Shown: positions 57,401 to 64,000 of the stretch, piece by piece
Numbering within the stretch: position 1 is the first letter of the stretch
How the letters are laid out: every line of letters begins with the position of its first letter
Source: Phycisphaerae bacterium
Lineage (GTDB): Bacteria > Planctomycetota > Phycisphaerae > UBA1845 > UTPLA1
Assembly (NCBI GenBank): GCA_019636475.1
Contig: JAHBXN010000001.1
Span: 496,001 to 560,000 of the forward strand
Length of the DNA stretch: 64,000 nt
Direction: 5' to 3'
Position numbers and translations under genes: made by a program
The notes under the pieces: model-generated
Told to the model about the DNA's origin: nothing
Seen by the model: only the letters and a program-made list of their open reading frames with translations
The model's database searches: none

Positions 57401-59960
57401 TCAACTGATCGCCACCCGGAACCTCCAGCGACAGGTTCGGAGCCGTTGATAGAAAGACCTCATCCACCCATTGCGTGGCCGAGGTGGATGCGACGCCGAT
57501 ATTTCGAACCTTCCACGTGATCAGCGTACTCGTGCCGGATACAACCGCGCCGCCGGGAGCGACCACGTTCTCAACCACCAGGTCCGCCAATGGCAGGGCC
57601 TGAACCTCGACCGCCATGTCACTTATTGCGGTGTTGTCTGATTCCCCAGAGCCTTCCTCGACGGCGTCGTCCGCATCGGTCTTCACAACCACCCAATGCG
57701 GTCCCGGAGTCCCCGGCAGCCTGATCCTTACCACACGCTCGTACTCAAAGTCCGGCGCCAGCGCAGCCGGATAACTCAGCGTGGCTACCGCCGTATCTCC
57801 GCCGATCTGATCATCCGACGAGAAATAGACGCGATCATTCCACGGACCGACCGCCGTGTCGCTCCCCTCGTTTCTTACCGTGAATCGAAGGTCAAACTCC
57901 TGACCGGCCAATCCGAACAGCGGCACCGAGAACGGCGCCACCACGAGGTTCGGACGCGGAATCGGCAGAACATGAATAGTATCCACACTGACCGCATCGT
58001 TGTTCGACTCACCAACTCCCTCGAACAGGCTGTTCGTCGCGTCCGTTCGCACAACGACATGATACACACCCGCATTCGCCGGCAATGCAACCGCGACGAT
58101 CTGCTCGTAATACTGTCCCACCCCGAGCAATCCATCGAATACTGCGCTACCGGCCAGAAGGTCATCACCAACCTGATCGTCCGCCGAGAAGTAAACACGA
58201 TCAGTCCAGGTGCCAACAGCATCGGCCGTGCCCGTGTTTTCGATGACGAACCGCACGTCGATCGATTCGCCCGCGACGCCGATGTCCGGGAAGGAGATGC
58301 TGGTGACGACAAAGTCCGGGTGATCGCAGATGGCGGTCTCGCATTCATCCGGAATGCCGTTTTCGTTGCAGTCGGCGCTGGTCATATCGGCGATGTCGCA
58401 TTCGTCCGGAATGCCGTTGCCGTTGCAGTCGATGCCGGGCAGTTGAAAAACGTAGGCCGATCCGGCATCGAATCCGCCGGCATGATCGTTAAGGTGAGCT
58501 CCGATCGCGGCCGTATTGCCGTTGATCGCAACGCTGATGCCGAAAAGGTCGGAGGATGCAGCGTCGGATGCCGTCAGCTTGGCGATCTGCTGCCACACGC
58601 CGCTGATCTCACGGAAAACGTAGGCTGATCCGGCTTGGGTGCCGCCGGCATGGCTGTCCCGATAAGCGCCAATCACGGCCGTATCGCCGCTGATCGAAAC
58701 GCTGGAGCCAAACCAGTCACCGCTTGCCGCGTCAGACGCCGTCAGCTTGGCGATCTGCTGCCACACGCCGCTGATCTCACGGAAAACGTAGGCTGATCCG
58801 GCTTGGGTGCCGCCGGCATGGCTGTCCCGGTAAGCGCCAATCACGGCCGTATCGCCGCTGATCGAAACGCTGATACCGAACTGGTCAAAATTTGCCGCGT
58901 CAGACGCCGTCAGCTTGGCGATCGGCTGCCAGACACCGCCGTTCTCACGGAAAACGTAGGCTGATCCAGCACCGGTGCCACCGGCGTGGTCGTCCCCGAG
59001 AGCTCCGATCACGGCCGTATTGCCGCTGATCGAAATGCTGTAGCCAAAGTTGTCACCATTTGCCGCGTCAGACGCCGTCAGCTTGGCGATCTCAAGTGGA
59101 GGTGCATCGAACTCACAGGAATCCGGCAGGCCATTGGAGTTGCAATCCGGCTCGCACTCATCCGGCACGCCGTCACCATTGCAGTCGTTGTCGATCAACT
59201 CACACTCATCCGGCACACCGTTTGAATTACAGTCCGAACTCGTGCCGTCGAAAATGTCCAGAGAATCTTCATTGCCGTTCCCGTTACAGTCGACCCCGGG
59301 CCCCAATCCAGGAGTGATAGAGAACTGCACAAATCCGCCGCCGGCGGAGAGGATGGCCGGGCTGCCGCTATAGGACAGCAGTTCCATGCTGTATCGCAAC
59401 GTGTACTGGATCCCCTGCTGTAAAGGGATCTCCGCATTGATTGAACGAGTTCCGGATGGCGGGTCTCCAATGAGCGCATTAACGGAATACTGTTGATTGA
59501 AGAGAAGGGCACCACCGCCATCGGTCACATTGACAAAGAAGCTCACCTCCCGATCACCCGCCGCGAGGCTGTAGGTGTAGCTGCCATTAATGACAAGCGT
59601 GGAGTCGACCTGGGGCGTCAGCCTCAGATCGCCGGTCGAACGGGAAGAAAGGTCCGGATTCCCGGCGGCAGCGTGCGACCCTTCGGCGAGGAAGTAAAAT
59701 TGGCCTGAAGCGTCTGAAGCCACCTCGTACGTAGTGCTCGCGGTCGATGGTGGTGCGCTTGCAACTTGTTGGGCCGAGTACGGCGACTGGGGGACGGTCG
59801 AAACAATTGAATCAGTGCCGACTCCGATACCCGTAACTCTGGTGCCCAGAGTCCACGCCTCCACCTGAATCTCGGAAGCCGCCAGACGGACCGAGATCAA
59901 GGAATTGACAAGGAAGAGAACCACCGGAAGCAACCTATTAGTCAGCCTGACGATTCGCAT
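51495..59960 (-). CDS. Giant exported protein: FG-GAP repeats, ten CARDB domains, pre-peptidase and TIG-like domains, dockerin-like end
   Basis: About 2,821 residues. ATG 59960 has GAGGA 6 nt upstream and opens a signal peptide (LLPVVLFLVNSLISVRLAAS). In order: a beta-rich N-terminal domain, DCNGNGxPDEC calcium stretches, four 56-residue FG-GAP units (IAKLTASDAAN ... GSAYVFRE), more DCN stretches, ten CARDB-type domains of about 115-130 residues (each with a W-x-D-x-(V/I)-Y-(L/F)-S core), a pre-peptidase-like domain (LPLPAGGSQYLALAVP), a TIG-like domain (ITSVMPPVVGNGDRVTLRIGG), a DPNEKSGPSG region with a DUF11-like domain, an Fn3-like part, and dockerin-like calcium loops at the end (GDVNGDGVVTQADVDIV, GDVNGDGRFDGLDIQYFVD). 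It is probably a very long surface or matrix protein. Confidence 0.88.
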   Translation of the reverse strand: MRIVRLTNRLLPVVLFLVNSLISVRLAASEIQVEAWTLGTRVTGIGVGTDSIVSTVPQSPYSAQQVASAPPSTASTTYEVASDASGQFYFLAEGSHAAAGNPDLSSRSTGDLRLTPQVDSTLVINGSYTYSLAAGDREVSFFVNVTDGGGALLFNQQYSVNALIGDPPSGTRSINAEIPLQQGIQYTLRYSMELLSYSGSPAILSAGGGFVQFSITPGLGPGVDCNGNGNEDSLDIFDGTSSDCNSNGVPDECELIDNDCNGDGVPDECEPDCNSNGLPDSCEFDAPPLEIAKLTASDAANGDNFGYSISISGNTAVIGALGDDHAGGTGAGSAYVFRENGGVWQPIAKLTASDAANFDQFGISVSISGDTAVIGAYRDSHAGGTQAGSAYVFREISGVWQQIAKLTASDAASGDWFGSSVSISGDTAVIGAYRDSHAGGTQAGSAYVFREISGVWQQIAKLTASDAASSDLFGISVAINGNTAAIGAHLNDHAGGFDAGSAYVFQLPGIDCNGNGIPDECDIADMTSADCNENGIPDECETAICDHPDFVVTSISFPDIGVAGESIDVRFVIENTGTADAVGTWTDRVYFSADDQVGDDLLAGSAVFDGLLGVGQYYEQIVAVALPANAGVYHVVVRTDATNSLFEGVGESNNDAVSVDTIHVLPIPRPNLVVAPFSVPLFGLAGQEFDLRFTVRNEGSDTAVGPWNDRVYFSSDDQIGGDTAVATLSYPAALAPDFEYERVVRIRLPGTPGPHWVVVKTDADDAVEEGSGESDNTAISDMAVEVQALPLADLVVENVVAPGGAVVSGTSTLITWKVRNIGVASTSATQWVDEVFLSTAPNLSLEVPGGDQLICGEPFYYLAARVGNQSYLGINGEYTSSALISIPPHIQANTVYVYVVADRVGCHNVSGNVSELSDTNNLSRSENQFSITLQSQADLVAADNLVSYFPPEVVPSASSFTVNWVTSNEGAGPTSSGTWMDDVYLSTNSNRSIDAGDILLGQRTRSGPPLAATSSDPMASITRVLPQELSGLFFVKIRIDKNNNVSEIGYADNNIAVSNSQVTVTLSPPPNLRPVSVQPVTVGFPAHPISVTYETENAGAPPVSGLGWRDELYLSTAPTLEGGTNILLGSVYRSTFFQNGQYVVPPTATLNSTMPVSLQAGQYHVIVKLDADNTVSEGNDENDNILASDPILVTLLSADLRIAAGSVGYELPTSAVAGQSVSMTWTVSNEGTASTPVSFWYDAVYLSADQTLGGGDVRLAMVTHNGALAVGASYVGQRTVQIHPSTASGLYYLLFVTDDGSHVYEQSPGESNNVSSTVPFVIHPPDPIFLADLKATQLSSPPSTEPGAAFVVEFRVQNSGNVATAVSSWRDRIYLSVDHWPDSGDIVLATVPRTQALGVGQEYVVQQLVNIPIISGGEYRLILGCDVNNEVLESSESNNLLNVPIFVDGPPLPAPNLAVTSVLATQMLESGGSMDVTWIVQNGGELPTPSGLWRDSIYLSVNSALTPDDLLLGEFVHSGVLNDGDEREISQQFSISCAVSGSYYVIVRTDSAGHIDENGRESDNSMASEDVILIQSLQAPNLRVQEVSAPTSIVAGQSVGVSWTTVNGGAGPTCAVSWRDAVYLSLDLILDPQLDRLLGTYTHSDPLGAGESRPVDASFVIPPGLSGPYFVIVRADAYNQVGESLEVDNDRHTNEITHIVLPSPGDLIVSSVSTPEGGLIGEEVEFAWSVENAGDVSVTGVWSDSIYLSDDVSWDVNDMLVERVQNPFTNIPGGHETATFSKWIALPAVAPGDYHVIVRADILNQIPETDINNNIGHSTEKIHVGVRSIELGQPLNLPLPAGGSQYLALAVPNAGETVKITLDHDSADAWTQLYVRKGEVPSVGQFDLLSDRPNEANQTLFIPTTEAAAYYILARATAGTSSPSGVNATILATIVPFGITSVMPPVVGNGDRVTLRIGGSRLGSDVAVELRASGGLVIAPEYVRVVDGQNLRARFDLSNAPLGLYDVALIEAGGQVVTLPGAVTIEPASELATSITGNGELDPRAGTAFIANGVIQNSSNVDVPYVTILADFSGNAVIGWSRPEDSLPRVSDFSEDAWAIQSPTASFFGGHTYDTFYIRDLGPSEAVSFSAVVTEFVEGPFNFELSVHPGTYEEFASGLAGRIETIRQYLLNSNFADLPAELQSLVNDQAAWKAYFTESFVETGFIDGPPTSSASFGCDGFANCAGLALIGPLTNGLSDCTFAGAGVRRCVTKKILQYGSGLLKCYRNHCNPQCSDCEGDQLAWRSCSFLDVIGAYFAVNSSACGSARGAIDPNEKSGPSGTGGTQRMVAARPLQYTIHFENLSSASAHAGTVRITDKLSAAHNLGSVRFGDIRIGDVTITDLRDRFAYSRSYDLTESKGIILNVIAGVDSVRREAYWILQSIDPNTGLPPADPNRGILPPEDGSGRGTGYVELLAAPSPSAGTGAPIPNESEIAFDSQAIFVTNTVMNTLDADRPASSVTPLPPQSPNPQLPLTWTGVDPPGGSGLAGFSVMVQSSASPLTTFQPSVAAAIPSLIDTLEQAQTFEGQPGRRYWFFSVAKDRVGNLELAPVAADAETYIPLREPNPPEVLLRTAATVNLGLGLNQTVPQNPAETEYAVIENNSGRYLGTDGRLQATPFWQPAAAWPNLVTIRALQYETVYGFRIMARNAFPGDSPLSSVANAQTRISGDVNGDGVVTQADVDIVTGALGTQYGQAGFVASADLNGDSRVNFSDFALVSSALPCSGPGTGDFDGSGAVGLSDIQMFVSELLNPSVQGSCVGDVNGDGRFDGLDIQYFVDLLQ
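58435..59091 (-). repeat. Four 168-bp in-frame tandem repeats (FG-GAP units)
   Basis: The same anchor (GTCAGCTTGGCGAT) recurs at 58573, 58741, 58909 and 59077, an exact 168-bp period (56 codons). Units 2 and 3 of the protein are almost identical in DNA over about 135 bp, differing at one base there. This points to recent duplication. Confidence 0.93.
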
Positions 59961-60274
59961 TAAATTTCCTCGATTCACGGACGACCAAGATTCGCAGGCA
60001 TCACGAGCGAATTGACAAACATGCCCTGCGGAATCCTCTTCGTCGATTCCATATCAGGTGGCTCAGTTCAAGCTTCCATGAGGAAGTTGAGCCATGACCA
60101 GTTCAGCCAGGCGCGGGACAGACCGCGCCCCCGGTGGATCTCTGGTCGATCCAACAATGATCTTCAAGGTGAATTTGGTTTCCCCGGATACCGACGAAAC
60201 CCGCCCGAGAGTTCCAAGATAGCAAGAGTCTTAATCGCTTTCAAGTTTTGCTCCCTAATTTGTACAACCCCCGC

Positions 60275-60310
60275 GTGCCAGGAAGCCGGCCCGAACTAGC
60301 TCCCTGGCAC
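60275..60310. repeat. Inverted repeat GTGCCAGG/CCTGGCAC
   Basis: Perfect 8-bp arms (60275-60282 and 60303-60310) around a 20-nt spacer. No T-run follows on either strand. Confidence 0.5.
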
Positions 60311-60431
60311 CGCAGGAGGTCAAGGCGTTGACAGTGATCGGACGCTCTTCGCCGGGCAATTCAGCCCAACGGTCAAAGACTAACAGGCCAAAGCGGGCGA
60401 AGCAGGCCTGCCAGTCAATGCCACGCCATCG

Positions 60432-60455
60432 TCACGCCTTAATTAATAAGCGTGA
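60432..60455. repeat. Inverted repeat TCACGC/GCGTGA around TTAATTAA
   Basis: Arms at 60432-60437 and 60450-60455 with a 12-nt spacer that itself contains the palindrome TTAATTAA. It resembles a two-fold-symmetric protein-binding site. Confidence 0.45.
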
Positions 60456-60529
60456 ATTCGCCAGCCCACAGCCAACCAAATCACATTTATTCACTGAAAT
60501 GTTGATTGCAATTCGGCCCCTTGATCCCG

Positions 60530-60551
60530 AATTAGGGTAAACGCCCTAATT
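60530..60551. repeat. Operator-like palindrome AATTAGGG/CCCTAATT
   Basis: Perfect 8-bp arms (60530-60537 and 60544-60551) with a 6-nt spacer. The half-site CCCTAATTTG occurs again at 60253-60262, 290 bp closer to the giant gene. A repeated half-site of this kind suggests a regulator site. Confidence 0.5.
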
Positions 60552-60732
60552 TGGCGCGTAGCCGGACGGAAAAGTCAGGCCGTGCAATCGATCGACGTGA
60601 ATGTTGATGCGCTGCTTGGAGTTCGGGGTCCTAGCAACGCTTTGCGAGCCGACCCCGTAAAAGGCGAGCATATGGCAGCGGAGTCCATGCCTCAGAGCGA
60701 TTCAAAAATACAATCATCAGATTCAGGCAAGT

Positions 60733-62058
60733 CTACGGCGTCGACTTAGTGGCTGCACTCCAATCAAAAACCGACAGCCCGCGAAGATCGCGAACAACGA
60801 CCTGGCCGCCGCAGACCGCCACATGGGCCCACGAATCCGCATCGGCGACCTTTCTCCGATCCAGCAGCTTGAACTCAGCCGGATTGGCCAGCCAGAGTAT
60901 CAATTCCCCCCGCTCGTCGAGTGCCAGTACTTTGTCATCTTGAGCCGCCATGCTCCAGTATTTCCCAAATGACTTCGAACGCCAGCGCTGCTCACCTGTG
61001 CGCAGATCGATGCAGCAGAGTCGTCCGTTGCCCAGATGCAGATAGACGTGGTCACCCCGGACGATCGGCGAGGACATGTAGCCCTGCGCCTTGTTCGTCC
61101 ACAATTCGGAAAGGACCACCGAATCGCCCTCGCCCTGCTTCGTTGCATAGAAAAACGACTTGTTCTTGTGGGTACTGGTGAATACACCATCGGCATACAC
61201 TGTCGGCGTCAGGATGTTCATTCCCCGAAACGACGGCACCACCTGCGACCACAGAACTTTGCCACTGTCCGGATCAACGCCGCAGAGTTTCTCCCGCGTC
61301 TGCACCAGGATCTGCTCGCGACCATGCAGATGCGCCGGCACAGGCGACGAAAACGCGCTGCCGTACATCCCGCCACCGTCGACCAGCACGCGCCAGACCG
61401 GCTCGCCCGTGTGCTTGTTGAGCTTCACAAATCCACCGCCCGCCTGAACGTACACAAACTCACCGATCACCAGCGGCGAAGAGACGAAGCCAAAATCGGG
61501 TAAAGGCGCCTTGTAGAACTCCGGAAAATTCACGCGCCAGATTTCCCGGCCGTCAGCCACAGATAGTGCCACGAGCACGTCCCGCATTCCCGCGACATAG
61601 AGCGTTTCGCCGTCGAACGCCGGCGTGGAACGAATCCAATCCCCATTCTCCCTCGCAAAAAACGGAACCTTCATCGCGCCGTCCCACCGCGCGCTCCAGA
61701 TCTGCTTGCCGGTCGCTCTGTCAAACGCCCGCACCACTTCTTCTTTCTCTCGTCGCGTCTCCGTGACAAAAATCCGATCCGCCGACACGATCGGCCCGGA
61801 ATAGCTCGGCGACAACTTGACCCGCCAAACCTCCTTCAGGCCCTTCAGGTCGTCGGGCCACACCGGCCGATCCGCAGCTCGTCCGTCTCGCGTCGGTCCG
61901 CGCCACTGCGTCCATGTGTTCCCGCCGATGTCATCTCCAAGACACCTCGATCCCGGGCGATCCGCACCCAGGCAGCCGACCGCAACAGCAATGACGACGA
62001 CTCGCAGCCCATTCCCGAACCAAAACGCGGTACGGCCCATGCAGAACGGTGTCACCAT
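60733..62058 (-). CDS. Exported PQQ-type beta-propeller protein
   Basis: Protein of 441 residues with an N-terminal hydrophobic signal (GLRVVVIAVAVGCLGAD). It starts with the planctomycete phrase WTQWRGPTRDG and then has about seven PQQ/pyrrolo-quinoline-type blades (AFDRATGKQIWSARWDG, ALSVADGREIWRVNFP, GVDPDSGKVLWSQVVP, CIDLRTGEQRWRSKSFG). Such proteins are abundant in planctomycetes and mostly uncharacterised; there is no clear quinone-enzyme active site, so a binding or scaffold role is as likely as a dehydrogenase. ATG 62058 has GGGAG 9 nt upstream; ATG 62037 is an alternative. Confidence 0.85.
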   Translation of the reverse strand: MVTPFCMGRTAFWFGNGLRVVVIAVAVGCLGADRPGSRCLGDDIGGNTWTQWRGPTRDGRAADRPVWPDDLKGLKEVWRVKLSPSYSGPIVSADRIFVTETRREKEEVVRAFDRATGKQIWSARWDGAMKVPFFARENGDWIRSTPAFDGETLYVAGMRDVLVALSVADGREIWRVNFPEFYKAPLPDFGFVSSPLVIGEFVYVQAGGGFVKLNKHTGEPVWRVLVDGGGMYGSAFSSPVPAHLHGREQILVQTREKLCGVDPDSGKVLWSQVVPSFRGMNILTPTVYADGVFTSTHKNKSFFYATKQGEGDSVVLSELWTNKAQGYMSSPIVRGDHVYLHLGNGRLCCIDLRTGEQRWRSKSFGKYWSMAAQDDKVLALDERGELILWLANPAEFKLLDRRKVADADSWAHVAVCGGQVVVRDLRGLSVFDWSAATKSTP

Positions 62059-62378
62059 GAAACCCGGCTCCCTTCTTCGCGGCGATTCGATTACATGCCG
62101 CGCATGTCCGGCCCTCATTCGGGGCCGGCGATCAGATGATCATGGCTATCTTAGGCTTTCCGCGACCGCTGGACATCGCGAACCGGCCAACGCCGCCAAA
62201 GCCGTTCAATTCGGATTCAGCCCATCCGGATAGAACGCTCGTATTGTGAGACAAGAAACGGACTGTCCGCGTCGCGATTGGAGTGAATCGATGCGCACGG
62301 TGAGAACCTTCCCGACGAGCATTGGATTGCGGGCCAGTTCATCCCGCGCCAAGCCGGTGCGAACCGCGCGAGCGGCGA
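62059..62378. other. Intergenic region between the PQQ-propeller gene and recR
   Basis: About 320 bases. No gene, strong promoter or terminator stands out to me; it should hold the promoter of the propeller gene. Confidence 0.4.
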
Positions 62379-62981
62379 TCAGAAAGAGCGGCGTCCCTCG
62401 ATCGCATCCTGCAGCACGGCTCGGCTGGCGTACTCGATCTGCGATCCACTGGGTAGTCCGCGAGCCAGCCGTGTGATCTGTACGCCGGTGCCCGCAAGGA
62501 CGCTCTTGATGTGAAGACCGGTTCCCTCGCCTTCCATCGTCGGATTCGTCGCCAGGATGATCTCGTTGATGCCCCCGCGCTTCACGCGCTGAAGCAGAGC
62601 GTCAATCGTCAGATCCCCCGGCTCGATCCCGTCCAGCGGGGCGATATGCCCAAGCAGGACGTGATACACGCCACGAACCAGTCCTGTCGATTCAAGCAAC
62701 ATCAAGTCCTTCGGCTGCTCGACAACATAGACCTGCGACTGATCCCGCCGTGAATCCGTGCAGATGGGGCACGGATCCGCCTCCGTCAGGTTGAAACAGA
62801 TCCGGCAATGCCGAACCATCTCCTTGACTTCGCGGATTGCGCCAGCCAGCGCCAGCGCTTCTTCCTTGTTGGATTTGAGAATATGAAATGCCAAACGCTC
62901 GGCACTGCGCGGCCCGATGCCCGGCAGCTTGTTGAACTCGTCTTTCAGGCGAACAAGTGATGGCGGAAGCTGATCGGGCAT
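62379..62981 (-). CDS. recR: Recombination protein RecR
   Basis: Component of the RecFOR pathway that loads RecA at gaps; 200 residues, the usual length. The N-terminal helix-hairpin-helix (LPGIGPRSAERLAFHIL), the four-Cys zinc finger (CRICFNLTEADPCPIC) and the TOPRIM domain (VYVVEQPKDLMLLE, ILATNPTMEGEGTGLHI) are present, ending with the RecR-typical LARGLPSGSQIEYA. ATG 62981 follows AAGGA by 7 nt. It lies downstream of ybaB and dnaX in the conserved order. Confidence 0.98.
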   Translation of the reverse strand: MPDQLPPSLVRLKDEFNKLPGIGPRSAERLAFHILKSNKEEALALAGAIREVKEMVRHCRICFNLTEADPCPICTDSRRDQSQVYVVEQPKDLMLLESTGLVRGVYHVLLGHIAPLDGIEPGDLTIDALLQRVKRGGINEIILATNPTMEGEGTGLHIKSVLAGTGVQITRLARGLPSGSQIEYASRAVLQDAIEGRRSF

Positions 62982-63130
62982 TCAAGGATCCTTCGGTCCG
63001 GCCGTTACGCAAGGCACGCACACAACCGGCCGGGGCGAAAATCGAATGGCTCATTCCGGGTGACGGCGGAAAGAGAACTATCAGCCCAGGGTCCCTCAGA
63101 ACGAGTCGGCGCGGCGTGCAATGAAGAAAC

Positions 63131-63469
63131 CTACGCGCCCAGCATTGCATCGAGTCCCGGAAGGTTCATGCCGCCTGTGAGCTTCTGCATCTCGGCTCTC
63201 ATGCCTTCGGCGGCCTTTTTCTGTGCCGCGGCGACAGACGCCTTCACCAGGTCCTCCAGCATCTCCAGGTCGCCACCCGCCACTGCATCAGGCGATATCT
63301 TCACCGCGACCAATTCCATCCGCCCATTCACGGTCGCCTTGACCATGCCCGCGCCGCTCTCGGCATCAAACCGCAAATTGACGGCCTGCTCCTGCATTTC
63401 CTGCATTTTCGCTTTCATCTGCGCGACCTGCTTCATCATGCCGCCAATCTCGCCGAGCTTTCCAAACAT
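63131..63469 (-). CDS. ybaB: YbaB/EbfC family nucleoid-associated protein
   Basis: Small dimeric DNA-binding protein of 112 residues. The family phrasing is clear: MFGKLGEIGGMMKQVAQMKA, KMQEMQEQAVNLRFDAESG, VKATVNGRMELVAVKISPDA, LEDLVKASVAAAQKKAAEGM. The C-terminus is Met/Leu-rich (NLPGLDAMLGA). ATG 63469 follows GAGGA by 6 nt. The gene sits between dnaX (63 nt upstream) and recR (149 nt downstream), the conserved bacterial arrangement. Confidence 0.97.
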   Translation of the reverse strand: MFGKLGEIGGMMKQVAQMKAKMQEMQEQAVNLRFDAESGAGMVKATVNGRMELVAVKISPDAVAGGDLEMLEDLVKASVAAAQKKAAEGMRAEMQKLTGGMNLPGLDAMLGA

Positions 63470-63532
63470 TCGATTTTCCTCACAGAGTACTTTGCACTTA
63501 AAGGGTAAAGCCGATTCACGAAGCCGAAACGA

Positions 63533-64000
63533 TCACGACGCGACGTCATCCTCGTCTGCTTCGCCGGGAGATTCTAACCCCTCCGTCGTCGCCTGACGAT
63601 TGCGGCGCACATCCACGATCTGCCCGCCGAACAGGTCCAGCACCTCGCGAACAAGCGGGTCGTTCTGCGCGGCCCGAATGTCCTCCTGCGTCGTACGATG
63701 CGCAATAGTCGCGGATTCGGGAGCGGGTGACGGTGCACGAACCGCGGCCGGCTCAATCGGCGGCACCGGCTGCTGCAGGCCGCGCACTTCTTCATCGCGG
63801 CGGTCGTCAGAGCGCGCGATTGGCTCGCCCGAGGCGATGATCCGCGAGCCGGGCGTCAGCGGTCGCCGCTTGGCAGGCGCATCCGATTCAAGCCCGGTCG
63901 AAGTCGGAGAGGAACCGGCCGTTCGCTCATCGGCTATCTCGTTTTTTTTTTCAGAAGCGGCAACCCGGGGCGCCGGCTTGATGGCCTGTGCCGGAGCCGT
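63533..64000 (-). CDS. dnaX: DNA polymerase III subunit gamma/tau (DnaX), C-terminal end only
   Basis: Only the last 155 codons are inside the window; the frame is open at base 64000. The visible part is a Pro/Ala/Arg/Glu-rich disordered stretch followed by a short folded end, IRAAQNDPLVREVLDLFGGQ then IVDVRR. The NDPLVREVLDLFGGxIVDVR stretch is a typical DnaX tail. The position before ybaB and recR supports the call. A run of ten A's (coding strand, 63951-63942) encodes E-K-K-N here and is a likely slippage site for making a shorter gamma form. Confidence 0.9.
   Translation of the reverse strand, partial: TAPAQAIKPAPRVAASEKKNEIADERTAGSSPTSTGLESDAPAKRRPLTPGSRIIASGEPIARSDDRRDEEVRGLQQPVPPIEPAAVRAPSPAPESATIAHRTTQEDIRAAQNDPLVREVLDLFGGQIVDVRRNRQATTEGLESPGEADEDDVAS
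63942..63951 (-). promoter_or_regulatory. A10 slippery site in dnaX
   Basis: Coding-strand run of ten A's in the frame G-AA AAA AAA AA-C. One extra base (or a -1 ribosomal shift) leads to a TGA at 63929-63927 after four more codons. One base fewer (+1) leads to TAG at 63936-63934 after two. Both alternatives therefore stop almost at once, as in known dnaX slippage systems. Confidence 0.65.

Larger units (their letters stand above)
59961..60732. other. Long upstream region of the giant CARDB gene
   Basis: About 770 bases without a credible gene and lower in GC than the surroundings. It carries several inverted repeats (listed separately) and a further imperfect one (GGCTCA 60060-60065 with TGAGCC 60088-60093, and inner CTTCC/GGAAG). 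It is probably a promoter and leader region for the minus-strand gene starting at 59960. Confidence 0.5.

Noticed and set aside
58435-59091. CRISPR-like or satellite array suggested by regular repeats
   Set aside because: The 168-bp period is a multiple of three, lies inside one reading frame and encodes FG-GAP blades; there are no spacers.
1-64000. Insertion sequences, integrases, phage genes or genomic-island borders
   Set aside because: No transposase, integrase or flanking direct repeat was seen, and the single tRNA has no adjacent integrase or duplicated 3' end that I could find.

Overview
The window looks like a chromosome segment of a Planctomycetota bacterium, possibly of the Phycisphaerae type. 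The base composition is moderately GC-rich. It carries a planctomycete-style ECF sigma factor next to a receptor-like Ser/Thr kinase, a second kinase with TPR repeats, very large secreted CARDB/FG-GAP proteins with DCNxNGxPDEC calcium-binding stretches, dockerin-like C-termini, and a PEP-CTERM protein. No mobile element, CRISPR array or rRNA operon was found. The assignment rests on gene content only.

Layout. Bases 1-14993 (minus strand) hold a polyunsaturated-fatty-acid/secondary-lipid synthase locus in the order pfaD, pfaA, pfaC. PfaC runs off the left edge. Directly upstream lie ispH and a TPR lipoprotein gene. Bases 17482-22918 hold two acyl-CoA dehydrogenases, a metallo-beta-lactamase-fold hydrolase and, on the opposite strand, an MmgE/PrpD protein with a basic tail. 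Bases 23096-33225 hold mainly housekeeping genes: coaE, rho, a polytopic membrane protein, a DUF983 protein, clpS, a DUF58/BatA-like pair and miaA. Bases 33723-34837 hold a single gene for a secreted cysteine-rich protein that ends at a strong intrinsic terminator.

Bases 34901-38969 are the most unusual part. Two reading frames here are each interrupted by one in-frame TGA that is followed at the right distance by a bacterial SECIS-like hairpin. The second (38193-38969) is clearly an iodothyronine-deiodinase-like selenoprotein, with FGSFT-Sec-PPFR followed by EAHPSDGW. The first (34962-35240) is a candidate 92-residue membrane selenoprotein with a Cys-Sec pair, its own promoter and a hairpin whose GGUCUG loop resembles that of E. 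coli fdhF. Between them lie four DinB-fold domains in three genes and a Dps ferritin. This suggests a thiol/selenol and metal stress or detoxification cluster.

Bases 39204-43567 hold the ECF sigma factor, a kinase fused to a formylglycine-generating-enzyme-like domain, and two unrecognised translationally coupled genes, followed by tRNA-Thr(UGU). Bases 43924-59960 (minus strand) encode a TPR kinase and four exported proteins, including one of about 2,820 residues with ten CARDB repeats. Bases 60733-64000 (minus strand) hold a PQQ-propeller protein and the classical dnaX-ybaB-recR order. The visible dnaX end contains a run of ten A's that looks like a programmed slippage site.
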